Assembly: GCA_014338405.1 (NCBI GenBank)
Contig: JTDE01000459.1
Coordinates: 78,301-142,300, forward strand
Source: Paragonimus skrjabini miyazakii
Lineage: Eukaryota > Platyhelminthes > Trematoda > Plagiorchiida > Troglotrematidae
Length of the DNA: 64,000 nt
Reading direction: 5' to 3'
The notes beneath the pieces were generated by a model that did no database searches, was not told where the DNA came from, and worked only from the letters and a program-made list of their open reading frames with translations. This document shows positions 59,001 to 63,880 of the stretch, piece by piece; the stretch's first letter is position 1; each line of letters begins with the position of its first letter. Both the position numbers and the translations under genes were made by a program.

Positions 59001-60890
59001 TGGTCGTCAAACGGATACTGAAACTTCGATAAACATTTTGATTAGTGATAAAAAAAACCCACAGTTGTTGACATTCATCGGAATGAATACGAGTTACGGT
59101 GGCAGCCTACCAAACGAGTAACAAACACGTAAGGATTGAAGTTGAGCTCATCCTGGCAAAGATGATGTGAACACGTTTAACGTTCAAACGGAAGTTGATA
59201 TGATACCCTTCCGATTGATTTTAAAAGCAAGTTATGTGACTGATGAGATTGTCAAAAGAAAATCCATAGATACACTGGATTGGATCTAATAAGCCGTCTA
59301 TAAGGTTTACACTAAGAAATTATCCAGTCGGGAATGTGATGAATGAAGCCAGGTGTGACCAAATACCCACTAATAAACGAAGGCTCAAAAATTGAAAGGA
59401 CCTCATGCCATAAATTAGAAAATGCTACCAACACTTGTTTTATGTAGACAATCGCTCCACAACCGACTAACTCAAGTCTATGCTTGCCAAATTAGGCTAT
59501 ACACAATGACTCATTTTTAATTTACAGGCATACAATTGTGCGTGCCCCACTAGCACTTTCCGACGAGAGCGATCGGTAGGTTTCCACAATAAGCACATTA
59601 GGTTAAATCCAGAAACACACACGATGATCTCAATGCAGTCTGGGTAGTACATTGAAATGTGGAGCATTTCAGAAGTATTCTGTTTCGAATGACAGGTTGT
59701 TCAAGGCACATTTAGAAAAAGGATATTTAAAAAAACTGTGCCAATGAATACAGAATAATCACACCGATAGTAACGTACATTTTCATAGGTTCCATACAAG
59801 CGTAATTCATCACAAGCCAGTCTCAGGAAAAGTGGAATTTCAGCACTTCTATTGTTCACCAACAGTGAGAGCTAAAAAGGTTAGAGAAATTTCAGTAAGA
59901 CATTAGGACAAAACAACATGGAAGAGAATGTTGTTACCTATGGATGCCTATTACTAAACATGAGTAGATAATACAACTAAGACGAAAGGATTTCACGTCA
60001 AGAGAACATAATATGCGCAACTCACCTTTAAAGTCTACTGATTAGTATAAAGAACTAAAACTTGTTCGTAAACATACACAACTAACGTTTACTCATAGTT
60101 TTTCTGATGACAAAAAAGCTACCCAATGTGTACGAAAGATGTTCAAATGTTCCATTAATGTTTGAAGTGTTAGTTTCCGGAACATCAAACAAATACAATA
60201 GAAACACCATTCCACCGATGAGGGCAAAGTGAAACGGCTTCGAAATTGGCACATTCTGCTAATCGCTGGGTCTAGGTGCCGCTTCGATGGTTTCAAAACA
60301 TCTTGCCCATGTCAAATACTGCTTTGTACTCTGTTTACGATTCCGGGTTAGGCAGAAAACAACAGTTCGGTGGTTAATATATGGCTTGAACTCAGAGCAT
60401 AACAACCAGAACATCAAAGCGTAAAAAATACAAAAGAGAACAAACATCCTTAGGCGGACACACGGTCAGGTATGATGGAACATCGTAGTCGATAGTGCAC
60501 TCCGCAAATTAACTTTCACCGATTAGTTTCAACAAACAAGATTCTTAAAGACAAGCTATGCTGAAAACAATTAAGAATGTGAGATGGAACAGTTCCAATT
60601 TGAAAAATCTCATAGCTGCATCAATTTTTTATAACCTATACCTGAACATGCACACTAAGTTAACTGGTTCAGAGAGAGAGAGGGAGAGTTAGTTTAATCA
60701 CCCTACACACCTGGTTGCCGAATGCCGATTCGTTCAACACCTTGCCATATCGACCGAACAGGGTCCGAACGGCCGCCGCGCGTTCCGATACATTCAAACC
60801 ACTGATGGTTAAAGCAAGACAGTCTGGGCGAGAAGACAGATCACGAGCGATTGTCGAGTTCACGTCACAGCTGATCACAAATCGAACATT
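9736..60890 (-). CDS. TEP1: TEP1-like protein (telomerase protein component 1), multi-exon gene, partial
   Basis: Overall gene model from twelve exons listed separately. TEP1 is a large NACHT plus WD40 protein known as a subunit of telomerase and vault ribonucleoprotein particles. Seen here: in transcript order, a NACHT-end motif NESAFGNQ, a PLFLRLACDELR helix, a block starting LDAQLKQLPDSIAKL, then at least ten WD40 blades. All four parts occur in the same order in vertebrate TEP1 as I remember it; no alignment was run. Every junction joins in frame except 56463/49036, where a phase mismatch shows an unseen exon. The TROVE domain and P-loop should lie to the right of the window, so the start codon is absent. 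The last exons below 9736 are unresolved. NWD1-like or other NACHT-WD proteins are the main alternatives. Several introns hold transposon relics. Confidence 0.72.
10660..11252 (-). mobile_element. solo LTR, family B, with perfect 6-bp target duplication
   Basis: On the minus strand the 593-base element starts TGTGTGAG and ends GCTACA, so it has TG...CA ends. It is flanked by identical hexamers (taatat on the plus strand at 10654-10659 and 11253-11258). An internal segment of about 150 bases occurs twice in tandem (cggcggaata... and a diverged copy with gcgacagcacgagcgatcgg). An aataaag signal lies near the 3' end. A frame of 153 codons within it is not a gene. A shorter copy lies at 55374-55747. 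No internal retrotransposon genes are adjacent. Confidence 0.75.
11259..12589. other. intron, no feature seen
   Basis: Part of the 8-kb intron between TEP1-like exons 18148-18762 and 9736-10165. A short purine-rich stretch lies near 12240-12300; otherwise nothing was recognised. Confidence 0.5.
12590..15290 (-). pseudogene. non-LTR retrotransposon (APE endonuclease/RT type), decayed copy 2
   Basis: The fullest copy of this family, on the minus strand. Endonuclease start near 15240: KLATFTVRTLRQIGRQAALA. Endonuclease core near 14760-14540: NIVVLARDSNAQICRLSADE, with TSTRFRRSMRQCATWR. RT entry near 13810: LKSPKTPGSDELPPASF. RT fingers/palm near 13520-13300: DQGGFSPSHGCIVHIFTLRQ and TVVFLDIREAFDLVDRDALL. 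C-terminal region near 12860: VAFTKLRHLRCQHDLSLPEK. Several frameshifts separate these blocks and the central D-D motif is not readable, so it is dead. It lies in a TEP1-like intron, in the same orientation as the gene. Confidence 0.82.
15509..15917 (+). mobile_element. solo LTR, family A, with perfect 5-bp target duplication
   Basis: 409 bases, starting TGTCGGGAAAAGG and ending GTCGTAACA. The flanking pentamer gtgta is present on both sides (15504-15508 and 15918-15922). Internal signals fit an LTR: a TATA box ctataaata at 15676-15684 and aataaa at 15727-15732. The copy at 46170-46578 has exactly the same length. No primer-binding site or gag/pol sequence adjoins, so recombination has removed the body. 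It lies antisense to the host gene. Confidence 0.85.
15923..18147. other. intron, no feature seen
   Basis: AT-rich intronic sequence. No coding or repeat family was recognised beyond short chance frames. Confidence 0.5.
18148..18762 (-). CDS. TEP1: TEP1-like exon: acidic insert and WD40 blade
   Basis: Two bases, 204 codons, one base. Acceptor tacgcaag above 18762, donor T/gtaagt at 18148. The first about 110 residues are an acidic low-complexity insert rich in D, E, S, N and Q, for example DVENSDVQNENAFGQDIVES. It has no obvious counterpart in vertebrate TEP1 as I recall it. After a histidine- and glutamine-containing stretch comes a good blade: RRAVLTGHSGLVACSLAGDN, a loop, then CDVRLWNLPADDSIPC. 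The GHSG turn and ADD-x-x-C end match a TLLGHSGPVR and ADDTC pair in TEP1. The insert may form an unstructured surface loop. Confidence 0.83.
18763..21739. other. intron, no feature seen
   Basis: Intronic. A tRNA-A-box-like tggccgaacgg occurs on the minus strand near 19370, but with no matching B box. Confidence 0.5.
21740..22500 (-). pseudogene. non-LTR retrotransposon 3' end, copy 3 (5'-truncated)
   Basis: The minus-strand frame from 22474 reads LQVFDHRCLRSVARIGRHQR, then KRVFGTDCQTSYF and LHLHRLRWLGHVLMIPASRL, the same C-terminal signature as copy 1 at 5618. The 3' untranslated part (cttaatgac...cagtgaaagccg, then tgatgtctatgatg) also matches copy 1. Everything upstream of the RT C-terminus is missing, as expected for 5' truncation during insertion. 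Confidence 0.78.
22501..23725. other. intron, no feature seen
   Basis: AT-rich intronic sequence between the truncated non-LTR copy and the exon at 23726. Nothing recognised. Confidence 0.5.
23726..23915 (-). CDS. TEP1: TEP1-like exon: WD40 blade
   Basis: 63 codons plus one base. Acceptor tttttcgtcag above 23915, donor AGAG/gtaaga. The peptide starts GRYIAAGSVEGVVKVWRNND, a clear WD40 blade end, followed by a threonine- and aspartate-rich linker ending SSNYTR. The phase-1 end fits the exon at 18762 without loss. In vertebrate TEP1 another blade with LDGATRLW follows here; either it is eroded in this protein or a symmetric phase-1 exon in the 5-kb intron was missed. Confidence 0.8.
23916..25135. 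other. intron, no feature seen
   Basis: A 1.2-kb intron between two WD40 exons. No repeat or coding signal recognised. Confidence 0.5.
25136..25393 (-). CDS. TEP1: TEP1-like exon: WD40 blade
   Basis: 86 codons, phase 0 at both ends: attggcag acceptor, GAA/gtaagt donor. It opens MVTIYQVDWEGC; the methionine is internal, supplying the blade end for the upstream exon. Then comes HHAANDWITALSWGTLVGKM, matching a RDWVTGCAW motif I recall from vertebrate TEP1, and CSLIVGSNDQLIRVYRYGES. The last codons SITSLSVE start the next blade, continued by RYIAAGSVEGVVKVW in the exon at 23915. Confidence 0.85.
26044..26159 (-). other. GC-rich block with exon-like borders inside an intron
   Basis: On the minus strand, a CAG acceptor with pyrimidine-rich approach lies just above 26159 and a strong gtgagt donor just below 26044. 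The surrounding 26.02-26.25 kb is clearly richer in G, C and CpG than its flanks. One frame reads LEDSNWLCADGGRARASVRM then WKRVFGS, which resembles a WD40 blade end. The 116-base length would break the phase-0 join between exons 31553 and 25393, so it cannot be a constitutive exon of the TEP1-like model. It may be an alternative or terminal exon, or a repeat fragment. Confidence 0.35.
26271..29930. other. intron, no clear feature
   Basis: AT-rich. Between about 27.2 and 28.9 kb there are scattered open stretches of 50 codons or so on the plus strand, for example from 28171. No motif identifies them; they may be an ancient transposon relic. Confidence 0.4.
29931..30320 (-). mobile_element. 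solo LTR, family A, older inverted copy
   Basis: The plus strand begins TGTTAAGACTTCC and ends TTTCCCGACA, so the element is inverted relative to the copies at 15.5 and 46.2 kb. Blocks shared with their reverse complement include aacgcaaagacc, cccaactctcg, attcaaacgagc, gctcagccc and agagcaatcagaagcg (variant). Length 390 against 409 bases. Flanks aattt and gattc match at three of five positions, consistent with an old decayed target duplication. Confidence 0.7.
30321..31552. other. intron, no feature seen
   Basis: Intron sequence with nothing recognised on either strand. Confidence 0.5.
31553..31906 (-). CDS. TEP1: TEP1-like exon: WD40 blades with acidic loop
   Basis: 118 codons, phase 0 at both ends: acceptor ctttaaacag, donor CGG/gtgagt. 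It starts TYSFLASCPLPVTDES, closing the blade left open by the preceding exon. An acidic loop rich in D, E and S follows (PASDDSDSLPDEAVARDGG), then a blade NLVTVSGNGDASCEVHFYRY and the first half of the next, GAAVTAVALRRPLLAVGTTN. The blade is completed by the next exon (MVTIYQVDW). The open frame reaches further upstream to about 32095, but that part holds a 14-base C run and lacks a phase-0 acceptor, so I start the exon at 31906. Confidence 0.78.
31907..33374. other. intron, no gene seen
   Basis: Apart from the C run at 32054-32067, an AT-rich intron. A 206-codon minus-strand frame at 32908-33528 partly overlaps the exon at 33375 in another phase and is a shadow. Confidence 0.5.
32054..32067. 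repeat. poly-C run
   Basis: Fourteen consecutive C on the plus strand, just upstream of the exon at 31906. Such runs are prone to sequencing-length error. Confidence 0.9.
33375..33652 (-). CDS. TEP1: TEP1-like exon: two WD40 blades
   Basis: Two bases completing a glycine codon, then 92 codons. Acceptor ctaacag, donor CGG/gtgagt. Blade one: SHVSAFATDPLLGRLAVVGS followed by NEGAIGFVCIRTGQLL. Blade two: SRVQAVACSV with a loop, then MLVIVGSSSGLVR at the donor. Blade ends are eroded compared with the canonical W-D but the strand pattern and G-S/N-x-G turns are kept. The splice border interrupts blade two immediately after the turn. Confidence 0.82.
33653..36078. other. intron, no feature seen
   Basis: AT-rich with a T run near 34010-34022. 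No feature supported. Confidence 0.5.
36079..36388 (-). CDS. TEP1: TEP1-like exon: WD40 blade
   Basis: 103 codons plus one base. Acceptor ttag above 36388, donor TTTAG/gttagt with the exon ending in the first base of a glycine codon. The blade reads SAICSVAYSLDGGSTLATQD and then GQLFLWDSENYTLL. The rest, including SLELVECYRGQIYFSRPRGR, is a divergent half-blade or loop, ending AWNSQLGASL. The phase-1 end matches the following exon exactly, producing S-L-G-P-W-R-T, very like a SLGRPRG stretch in vertebrate TEP1. Confidence 0.82.
36389..37860. other. intron, no feature seen
   Basis: AT-rich intronic sequence. Nothing recognised. Confidence 0.5.
37861..38737 (+). pseudogene. Penelope-like element fragment, RT C-terminus and GIY-YIG region, decayed
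   Basis: Plus-strand relic in two frames. The first frame reads ALLKCPDGSIQRGMHRKWTW then NGQYTHFHSFVSMKQKRNL, matching the thumb region of the element at 44.5 kb (TWSGQYLNFSSFTPVHHKRA). The second frame contains SFDCSCGTSYTDRTTRRLSE, the GIY-YIG endonuclease with YIG changed to YTD, then VDTGHRVN and SNLCVQKSFV. It ends KSPWP, homologous to TLPWT at 44.5 kb. A stop and frameshift lie between the parts. Confidence 0.75.
39290..40150 (-). pseudogene. Penelope-like element, N-terminal RT region, decayed
   Basis: Minus-strand frames near 39750-39535 contain HVVSKYVNSNLNKLKSSLNS and LEVLSLGPRFCSPIDKLNQL. The L-S-L-G-P-x-F-C phrase is characteristic of the N-terminal part of Penelope-like RTs. 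Further weak similarity continues below 39535, with stops. This part is missing from the 44.5-kb copy, but it runs opposite to the fragment at 37861-38737, so they are separate insertions. Confidence 0.6.
40151..41147. other. intron, no feature seen
   Basis: AT-rich intronic sequence with chance frames on both strands. Nothing recognised. Confidence 0.5.
41148..41400 (-). repeat. tRNA-derived SINE, copy 2
   Basis: Read on the minus strand: A box tggcgcagtgg (41344-41334), B-box-like ggctcaagtccc (41300-41289), then a body with tgcactactgacgagc, cttcttttcgaaaggggcc and a tail tgtgggttatgttcaacttg. The same modules occur in copies 1 and 3. About 45 bases upstream of the A box (cgtgcctaatgtgagg) are also shared with copy 3, so the element begins ahead of the tRNA-like head. 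It lies 0.4 kb downstream of the TEP1-like exon at 41778-42335. Confidence 0.72.
41541..41649. repeat. long inverted repeat made of two SINE tails
   Basis: The left arm 41541-41585 (gatgagtagtcggggat...) and right arm 41605-41649 (...attcccgactactcatc) are reverse complements over 45 bases with about four mismatches, separated by 19 bases. Both arms match the 3' tail of the SINE family, ending in cgactactcatc. The structure would fold as a strong hairpin in RNA or single-stranded DNA. Confidence 0.82.
41778..42335 (-). CDS. TEP1: TEP1-like exon: three WD40 blades
   Basis: 186 codons, phase 0 at both ends: an aatcag acceptor with pyrimidine tract and AAG/gttagt donor. Three blades are clear. 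The first runs LRSLFGHRTSVLSLCF to LASTAQDGSVFLWNL, the second HRGAVTSCAWHPDRR to LLATGGLDRSVVLWTL, the third CVSSVAF to VLAIGCWDGSVRIYEL. GH dipeptides and W/Y-D-like blade ends are conserved. The order corresponds to blades two to four of vertebrate TEP1, so the join to the exon at 48679 needs no missing sequence. Between blades two and three is a loop of about 40 residues without obvious motif. Confidence 0.87.
42336..43915. other. intron, no gene seen
   Basis: A minus-strand frame at 43366-43716 is open for 116 codons and somewhat GC-rich, but has no recognisable family. Possibly an unclassified repeat. Confidence 0.45.
43916..44009. repeat. (ATT)n microsatellite
   Basis: About 30 tandem ATT units with one interruption (ttgatatt) near the left end. 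Confidence 0.95.
44312..44461 (-). repeat. terminal inverted repeat of Penelope-like element, left arm
   Basis: 150 bases lying directly after the stop of the RT/GIY-YIG frame (3' untranslated part). It is the reverse complement of 45589-45737, with about one substitution and one T-run length difference. Confidence 0.88.
44465..45610 (-). mobile_element. Penelope-like element: reverse transcriptase plus GIY-YIG endonuclease, 5'-truncated
   Basis: A single intact frame. RT part: KETLLLCTENVSFRFLDQSC, then DGVAMGSPIGPILADFFM, then the catalytic YVDD (residues 34-37 counted from the ATG at 45511). Thumb-like TWSGQYLNFSSFTPVHHKRA follows. The endonuclease has VYQFTC near residue 236 and YIGRT near 247, then RMKEHL and a C-terminal LCVQKQLLVNLTLPWT. 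Penelope-like elements move by target-primed reverse transcription and their RTs are related to telomerase. The frame starts inside the RT, at the border with the right inverted repeat, so the N-terminal third is missing and the copy cannot be autonomous. No stop or frameshift interrupts it, suggesting a young insertion. Confidence 0.9.
45589..45737 (+). repeat. terminal inverted repeat of Penelope-like element, right arm
   Basis: An inverted copy of the element's 3' untranslated part placed at its truncated 5' end, near-identical to 44312-44461. Such inverted pseudo-terminal repeats are known for Penelope-like elements. Confidence 0.88.
46170..46578 (+). mobile_element. solo LTR, family A, copy with near-perfect target duplication
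   Basis: 409 bases, from TGTTGGGAAAAGG to GTCGTAACA, the same length as the copy at 15509. TATA box ctataaata at 46339-46347 and aataaa at 46390-46395 fit U3/R order on the plus strand. Flanks taagc and taaac match at four of five positions. It is antisense to the TEP1-like gene and inside its 6.3-kb intron. Confidence 0.83.
47290..47770 (+). pseudogene. possible non-LTR retrotransposon C-terminal relic
   Basis: A plus-strand frame at 47407-47625 ends KVMSYGAETSEQTN, and beyond it CYTTKKDLRYEERVIR. This recalls the Y-G-S-E-x-W block and following arginine-rich region at the C-terminus of some non-LTR RTs. Similarity is weak and the frame is broken. Confidence 0.35.
47810..48062 (-). repeat. 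tRNA-derived SINE, copy 3
   Basis: Minus strand: A box tggctcagtgg at 48007-47997, a B-box-like ttctagtcccggg near 47950, the body tgcactgcggacgaag and cgaaaggggctggc, and a tail towards 47815 (gatgttcaagttgtc). Same order as copies 1 and 2. A separate plus-strand tail of the same family follows at 48150. Confidence 0.7.
48150..48226 (+). repeat. SINE 3' tail fragment
   Basis: Contains cagccacgatcaattatggg, tgatgttcaatt and ctactactcatcg. These are the same modules as the right arm of the 41.6-kb hairpin, here without an opposing arm. It follows the inverted SINE copy 3. Confidence 0.6.
48227..48678. other. intron, no feature seen
   Basis: Short AT-rich stretch between the SINE tail and the exon at 48679. 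Nothing recognised. Confidence 0.5.
48679..49036 (-). CDS. TEP1: TEP1-like exon: linker and first WD40 blade
   Basis: Acceptor CAG above 49036 and CGG/gtgtgt donor at 48679. The first base completes a split codon, then 119 codons follow. It begins YPSLISQLAINDASDAW, matching the YPRLLPQQ segment that I recall just before the propeller in vertebrate TEP1. A serine/threonine-rich linker follows, then the first WD40 blade, PTAIACSPNGQLLVIGTSSG, and VMELATFR at the donor. The incoming phase demands that the previous exon end with two bases of a codon; the visible upstream exon ends in phase 0, so an exon between 49.04 and 56.46 kb remains to be found. The following intron (6.3 kb) contains a Penelope element, a solo LTR and a SINE. 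Confidence 0.8.
49037..50675. other. intron, no clear feature
   Basis: Contains a minus-strand open stretch at 50116-50313 (SIGRLNTKASLTHLLILFFR) of unknown origin. No TEP1-like exon found. Confidence 0.4.
50676..50945 (-). pseudogene. C2H2 zinc-finger relic, probably retrotransposon C-terminus
   Basis: The 89-codon frame ends with MWRCGVCGRECAGRFGLVGH followed by QRTHSAPSAKRRRVR and a stop. The C-x2-C...H-x3-H spacing is perfect for a single C2H2 finger. A lone finger with the phrase CGRxCxxRxGLxxHxR at the extreme C-terminus is typical of some non-LTR retrotransposon proteins. No RT is recognisable upstream, so this is a tail fragment. Confidence 0.5.
50946..53044. other. intron, no feature seen
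   Basis: AT-rich sequence. The missing TEP1-like exon should lie somewhere in 49.04-56.46 kb, but no convincing candidate was found here. Confidence 0.45.
53045..53084. repeat. (TA)n microsatellite
   Basis: About 20 TA units. Confidence 0.95.
53195..53400 (+). pseudogene. Penelope-like element C-terminal tail fragment
   Basis: The frame contains HKHVIRKFFEASVAKDSKPV then FCVQKLLTLNLGLPWC. The L/F-C-V-Q-K...PW ending matches the other Penelope copies at 38.7 kb (LCVQKSFVQALKSPWP) and 44.5 kb (LCVQKQLLVNLTLPWT). Nothing else of the element remains. Confidence 0.62.
53414..55084. other. intron, no clear feature
   Basis: AT-rich, with a C run near 53838. A minus-strand frame near 54430-54666 was considered for the missing TEP1 exon and rejected. 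Confidence 0.45.
55085..55166 (-). repeat. tRNA-like relic
   Basis: Minus strand: an A-box-like tagctcagccgg and a B-box-like ggattcgagttc, spaced about 40 bases apart as in tRNAs. Acceptor and anticodon stems do not pair convincingly, so it is a degenerate tRNA pseudogene or SINE head rather than a functional tRNA. Confidence 0.4.
55374..55747 (+). mobile_element. LTR-like repeat, family B, shorter copy
   Basis: Aligned by eye with the minus-strand element at 10660-11252: it shares the ggcggaatacctcaacg block, the gaccaacggacgagac block, gtgcacacgacgtagg, and gagttggacaataaag before the 3' end. It has only one of the two tandem internal units. Ends are TGTGTAT and GGCTAACA; no target duplication is visible. 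Confidence 0.62.
55748..56462. other. intron, no feature seen
   Basis: AT-rich. The 72-codon minus-strand frame at 55943-56161 has no splice borders or homology and is not accepted. Confidence 0.45.
56463..57227 (-). CDS. TEP1: TEP1-like exon: winged-helix/superhelical linker
   Basis: A 255-codon exon, phase 0 at both ends: ttag acceptor above 57227 and TTC/gtaagt donor at 56463. It starts LDAQLKQLPDSIAKLVQHVI and continues into LAALAFICASPRPLAGIEL, the typical winged-helix segment after NACHT in STAND ATPases (small checks of the type LALAAS.S..GL....L). The middle holds FHILLSGLRPLLAGFGDEED followed by an acidic, serine-rich loop. The end is DQVYIHWLLATKLDDLEHKL, matching the histidine-rich helical exit seen in TEP1. 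It is the largest exon in the window. In vertebrate TEP1 a run of about 80 residues with an LPYHLL motif should follow; I could not find it. Confidence 0.78.
57228..59778. other. intron, no feature seen
   Basis: A 2.5-kb intron between two TEP1-like exons. No repeat family or coding signal recognised. Confidence 0.5.
59779..59871 (-). CDS. TEP1: TEP1-like exon: helix after NACHT
   Basis: A 31-codon exon with an AG acceptor at 59873-59872 and a gtacgt donor; both ends are phase 0. The peptide contains AEIPLFLRLACDELRLYG, which matches the P-L-Y-L-R-L helix of NACHT proteins. In TEP1 this helix directly follows the FNNQ motif and ends in a YEQ-like triplet. Here it ends YEN, and the next exon starts LDAQLKQLP, so the three exons read through as one continuous conserved block. 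Too short to stand alone, but phase and position are exactly as expected. Confidence 0.72.
59872..60710. other. intron, no feature seen
   Basis: A short intron with a (GA)-rich patch near 60671-60687 next to the upstream donor. Confidence 0.5.
60711..60890 (-). CDS. TEP1: TEP1-like exon: end of NACHT ATPase region
   Basis: Sixty codons, phase 0 at both ends. A pyrimidine-rich acceptor (ctttag) sits just above 60890 and a CAG/gtgtgt donor ends it at 60711. It opens NVRFVISCDVNS, the usual strand that follows the sensor region in STAND NTPases. It ends RYGKVLNESAFGNQ, closely resembling the YGKRLEESPFNNQ motif that I recall from vertebrate TEP1. The segment LFGRYGK with the final NQ is the best single diagnostic for TEP1 against other NACHT proteins. 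The upstream exons carrying Walker A and B were not found in 60.9-64.0 kb and probably lie outside the window. Confidence 0.75.
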
Positions 60891-62432
60891 CTAAAGTGAA
60901 GCGGAAACAAATGTGAGCAAATTCGAGCAAACGCGGGAAGTAGAGCAATGTAATTTGGGGAAAAACAGATATTTCCATTCAGTAAACAAGTAACGAATTG
61001 GCAAGAAGTCGAATCAGTTTCTGAAGAACAGTCAGTAAAACTGTGATTAGAAGCATGAAGAACATGATTTTCAAATTATGCTTTACGATCGACCGGCTTT
61101 AAGATGAGAATAAGTGATTTGTGCCATAAAAAGTGCGGAAAAGAGGATTTTGCCACTAACTTGAAAGGCTGCATGCAGGCAGAAATAAACAAGTTGTTTT
61201 ATGAGAGTTCATTTCAGTATTGATAGAAATTTATTGTACTACTCAAACCGGTTACAAAACTATACTCAGTCGGAGGCGAGCAGAGACGCGACTAATTGGA
61301 TAAGTGAGTTGTTATTGCCCGAATAACAAATAGTGCAACTGATTAGTCCGAGTTGGCCCAAACAGTGAAGTAACAGAGCTTGGAGATGTATATTGCACTT
61401 GGTTTCCACAAAATAACCGGGTGATTTGCAGTGCACAATCTACACGAAGCATCCATCCATCTGCACGCTCGTGAACACAGAGATGCGGCTTTTACTACCG
61501 ATTCACTGTACCTTTACGTGCATACATCGTTTCAGGCTATCGGTTGCCTAGATGGTTTTTGTTAAATAACATTTACTCTTCGACTAATAGCTTTTCACAC
61601 GGATCCACGGTATTTCATCGTTGCGCATGGCCTAACATCATATCCCGAATACCGTATACAACTGGGCTATGTGAATTCGTTCTAAGGCAGTGCTCGATCG
61701 TTTTAAAACGATCTATAAACGCCCGCATTCATGACACTGAGGACGACGAAAACCAAATCATTCCTTCCAGTTGACTAGACATCAACTTATGCATGTACTG
61801 AATCAACATCACCTTGCTTTGCGGAAATGCCCATTCACTTATCGAAACACTCATCCTTGGGTGTGTACAGACGAACTATTCCACTGAACCACTAGCGACG
61901 AAACTGCCTCTCTAATCTGCCTTCCACATCCCGCTGTGACTGTTGACGATCGTAATGTCGAACTCCAGAGAACTGTGTTGAGTCGACTGAAATGGTAATT
62001 GGTTGAATGAGCGATATCAAATAAAGCGATCAACTGATTCAACCACTCGGGCGATAATAATGATAACAGAATGCTTCGGCCAGTCTGACGAGTGGATATT
62101 CAGACTGTGCACACTCAAAAGTGCAACGAGTTGCTAATGGGAGCCATATGATTTTCACGTCAGGTTTGGGCCAGTTAACGGATAATAAATGCTCCGTTTC
62201 ATCTTTTTATGTAACTGTACATTAACAGTTCCATAGTAAATATACCTTGGAGAGCTACATATGTACACGTCACATATGAAAGCGATAACATCCAGTGTAC
62301 TTGATCGATGCATGAGCTCTCGTTACACAGAGTCCACCCCCAAATAAGTCGGTTAGTAACTGCATTAAGCTCGTTCAGATCTAAACGAATTCAGTAAACA
62401 TTTCTCCGAGATAATCGTGTAGAATGCTATCA

Positions 62433-62433
<1 letters not shown>
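60891..62433. other. presumed upstream intron, no feature seen
   Basis: Expected to be intron upstream of the first visible TEP1-like exon. I searched for a preceding NACHT exon (D-x-L-D or W-L-P-like phrases) and saw none. Confidence 0.45.

Positions 62434-62484
<51 letters not shown>
62434..62484. repeat. (TA)n microsatellite
   Basis: About 25 uninterrupted TA units. Confidence 0.95.
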
Positions 62485-62488
<4 letters not shown>

Positions 62489-62577
62489 ACGGTTGTATAG
62501 GCCCCAGAACAACTGACAGCACTTTTCAATCGTTGTTAGTCGAATGGCCGACCACCGGAAGCCTGTAAACAATTCAT

Positions 62578-63880
62578 AATTAGATCTACCTTCAAAGATG
62601 GGTATAGAGACGACATAGCAAACTACTGCCCAATAGCGCTGTTTTCAGTGATCATTAAAGTAGTGGACAGACTAATAGATGACTCTCTTCTGACAAAGGT
62701 AGCGGCTTTCGAACGGGATATTCGTGCGTCACGAATCTGCTGATCGCTAGTGACGTCTGGACGAAGGCTTCAAAAACAGGATTGACAATAGATGTGGTTT
62801 ACCTTGACTTTTCCAAAGCATTTGATACGGCTGGTCATTCCAACTTGCTGCGGAAACTGAATAGTTATGACCTTGATGAGCGCTTACTCATCTGGCCAAG
62901 AGATTATCTGACTGGACGTAGATTCTACGTCAAGGTGAATGGACAGCAGTCAGAGTGATTCCCAGTCAACAGCAGCGTTCCACAAAGGATTAACCTAAGA
63001 ACTCATGTTATTCAACCATTTCGTTCTTCAACTACCCAGTATAGTCAAATCATGGACGTTGGTGTTTGCCGATTACACACATATGTGACAAGTTCTAGAC
63101 TACCCGGAAGATGTGGTAACCCTACGAGGCGATTTGAAATGATAAGTCAGCAGTCCATAGAAAATAACTTGCCGTTCAATGCCAACAGGTGTACAGTCAT
63201 GCACGTTCACCTATCAAAAGTATACTGACTAGTACCTGGGCAACACAAATCGGCTGCCGTTAGCGTGTGAAAGAGACCTGTGGACCATAGTGGTAGACAG
63301 TTTGAGTTTATCTACAAATTGTTTTGCCATGGCTAATAAAGCATAAATAAGTTTAGACCTTCTAGGAAAATTCGTGGAACGTTTCACATTGTAGTGTTTC
63401 CCAATAAGTCCACCTTCATAATCCGCCCACACCAAGAAACGAACATACAGATGTCTCATTCTTATCTTAAGGAGGATTTGGCACTTATTGAAAGTGTACA
63501 GAGACGGGCCACTACATGAATTTTGGGGCTCAGGAATGACTGGCTGAATTCGGTCGATTCTCACCTAACTACAGACATCTCAGAGAAGGCTCAACTTTTG
63601 ATTACAAAATACTCCACAACCTGGGTCATCCGCTGGTACACCTGTTTCCACTAGACAACGATGAATGTTTAAGACGTCACTTACTAAAACTGAGTAGTGG
63701 AACAAGCAGGTTGCTCTACAAATCGGACTATTTCCGGTTAGAATCTGTTCACATTGGAACGCACTGCCAAACTCTGTGATCACGGCTGAACCGATTGAGA
63801 GTTTTAAAATATTACTCGACACTAGCTCAGTCTCACAAAACATCAACTGCGCACGTCTGAACGAATATTGATTCAGTGTG
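62578..63880 (+). pseudogene. CR1/Jockey-like non-LTR retrotransposon, 5'-truncated and decayed
   Basis: Plus-strand RT relic. DGYRDDIANYCPIALFSVII starts it, then LLIASDVWTKASKTGLTID and the catalytic VYLDFSKAFDTAGHSNLLRK near 62796-62850. After YLTGRRFYVKVNGQQSE an in-frame stop appears. The FADD box near 63059-63076 reads FADY, so a catalytic aspartate is lost. The C-terminal domain ends WNALPNSVITAEPIESFKIL near 63755-63815, the usual W-N-x-L-P module. Different family from the copies at 4.2, 12.6 and 21.7 kb. The endonuclease is absent. Confidence 0.82.

Noticed and set aside
61851..62042. 63-codon minus-strand frame considered as a NACHT exon
   Set aside because: No Walker or sensor motif and no matching splice phase to 60890.
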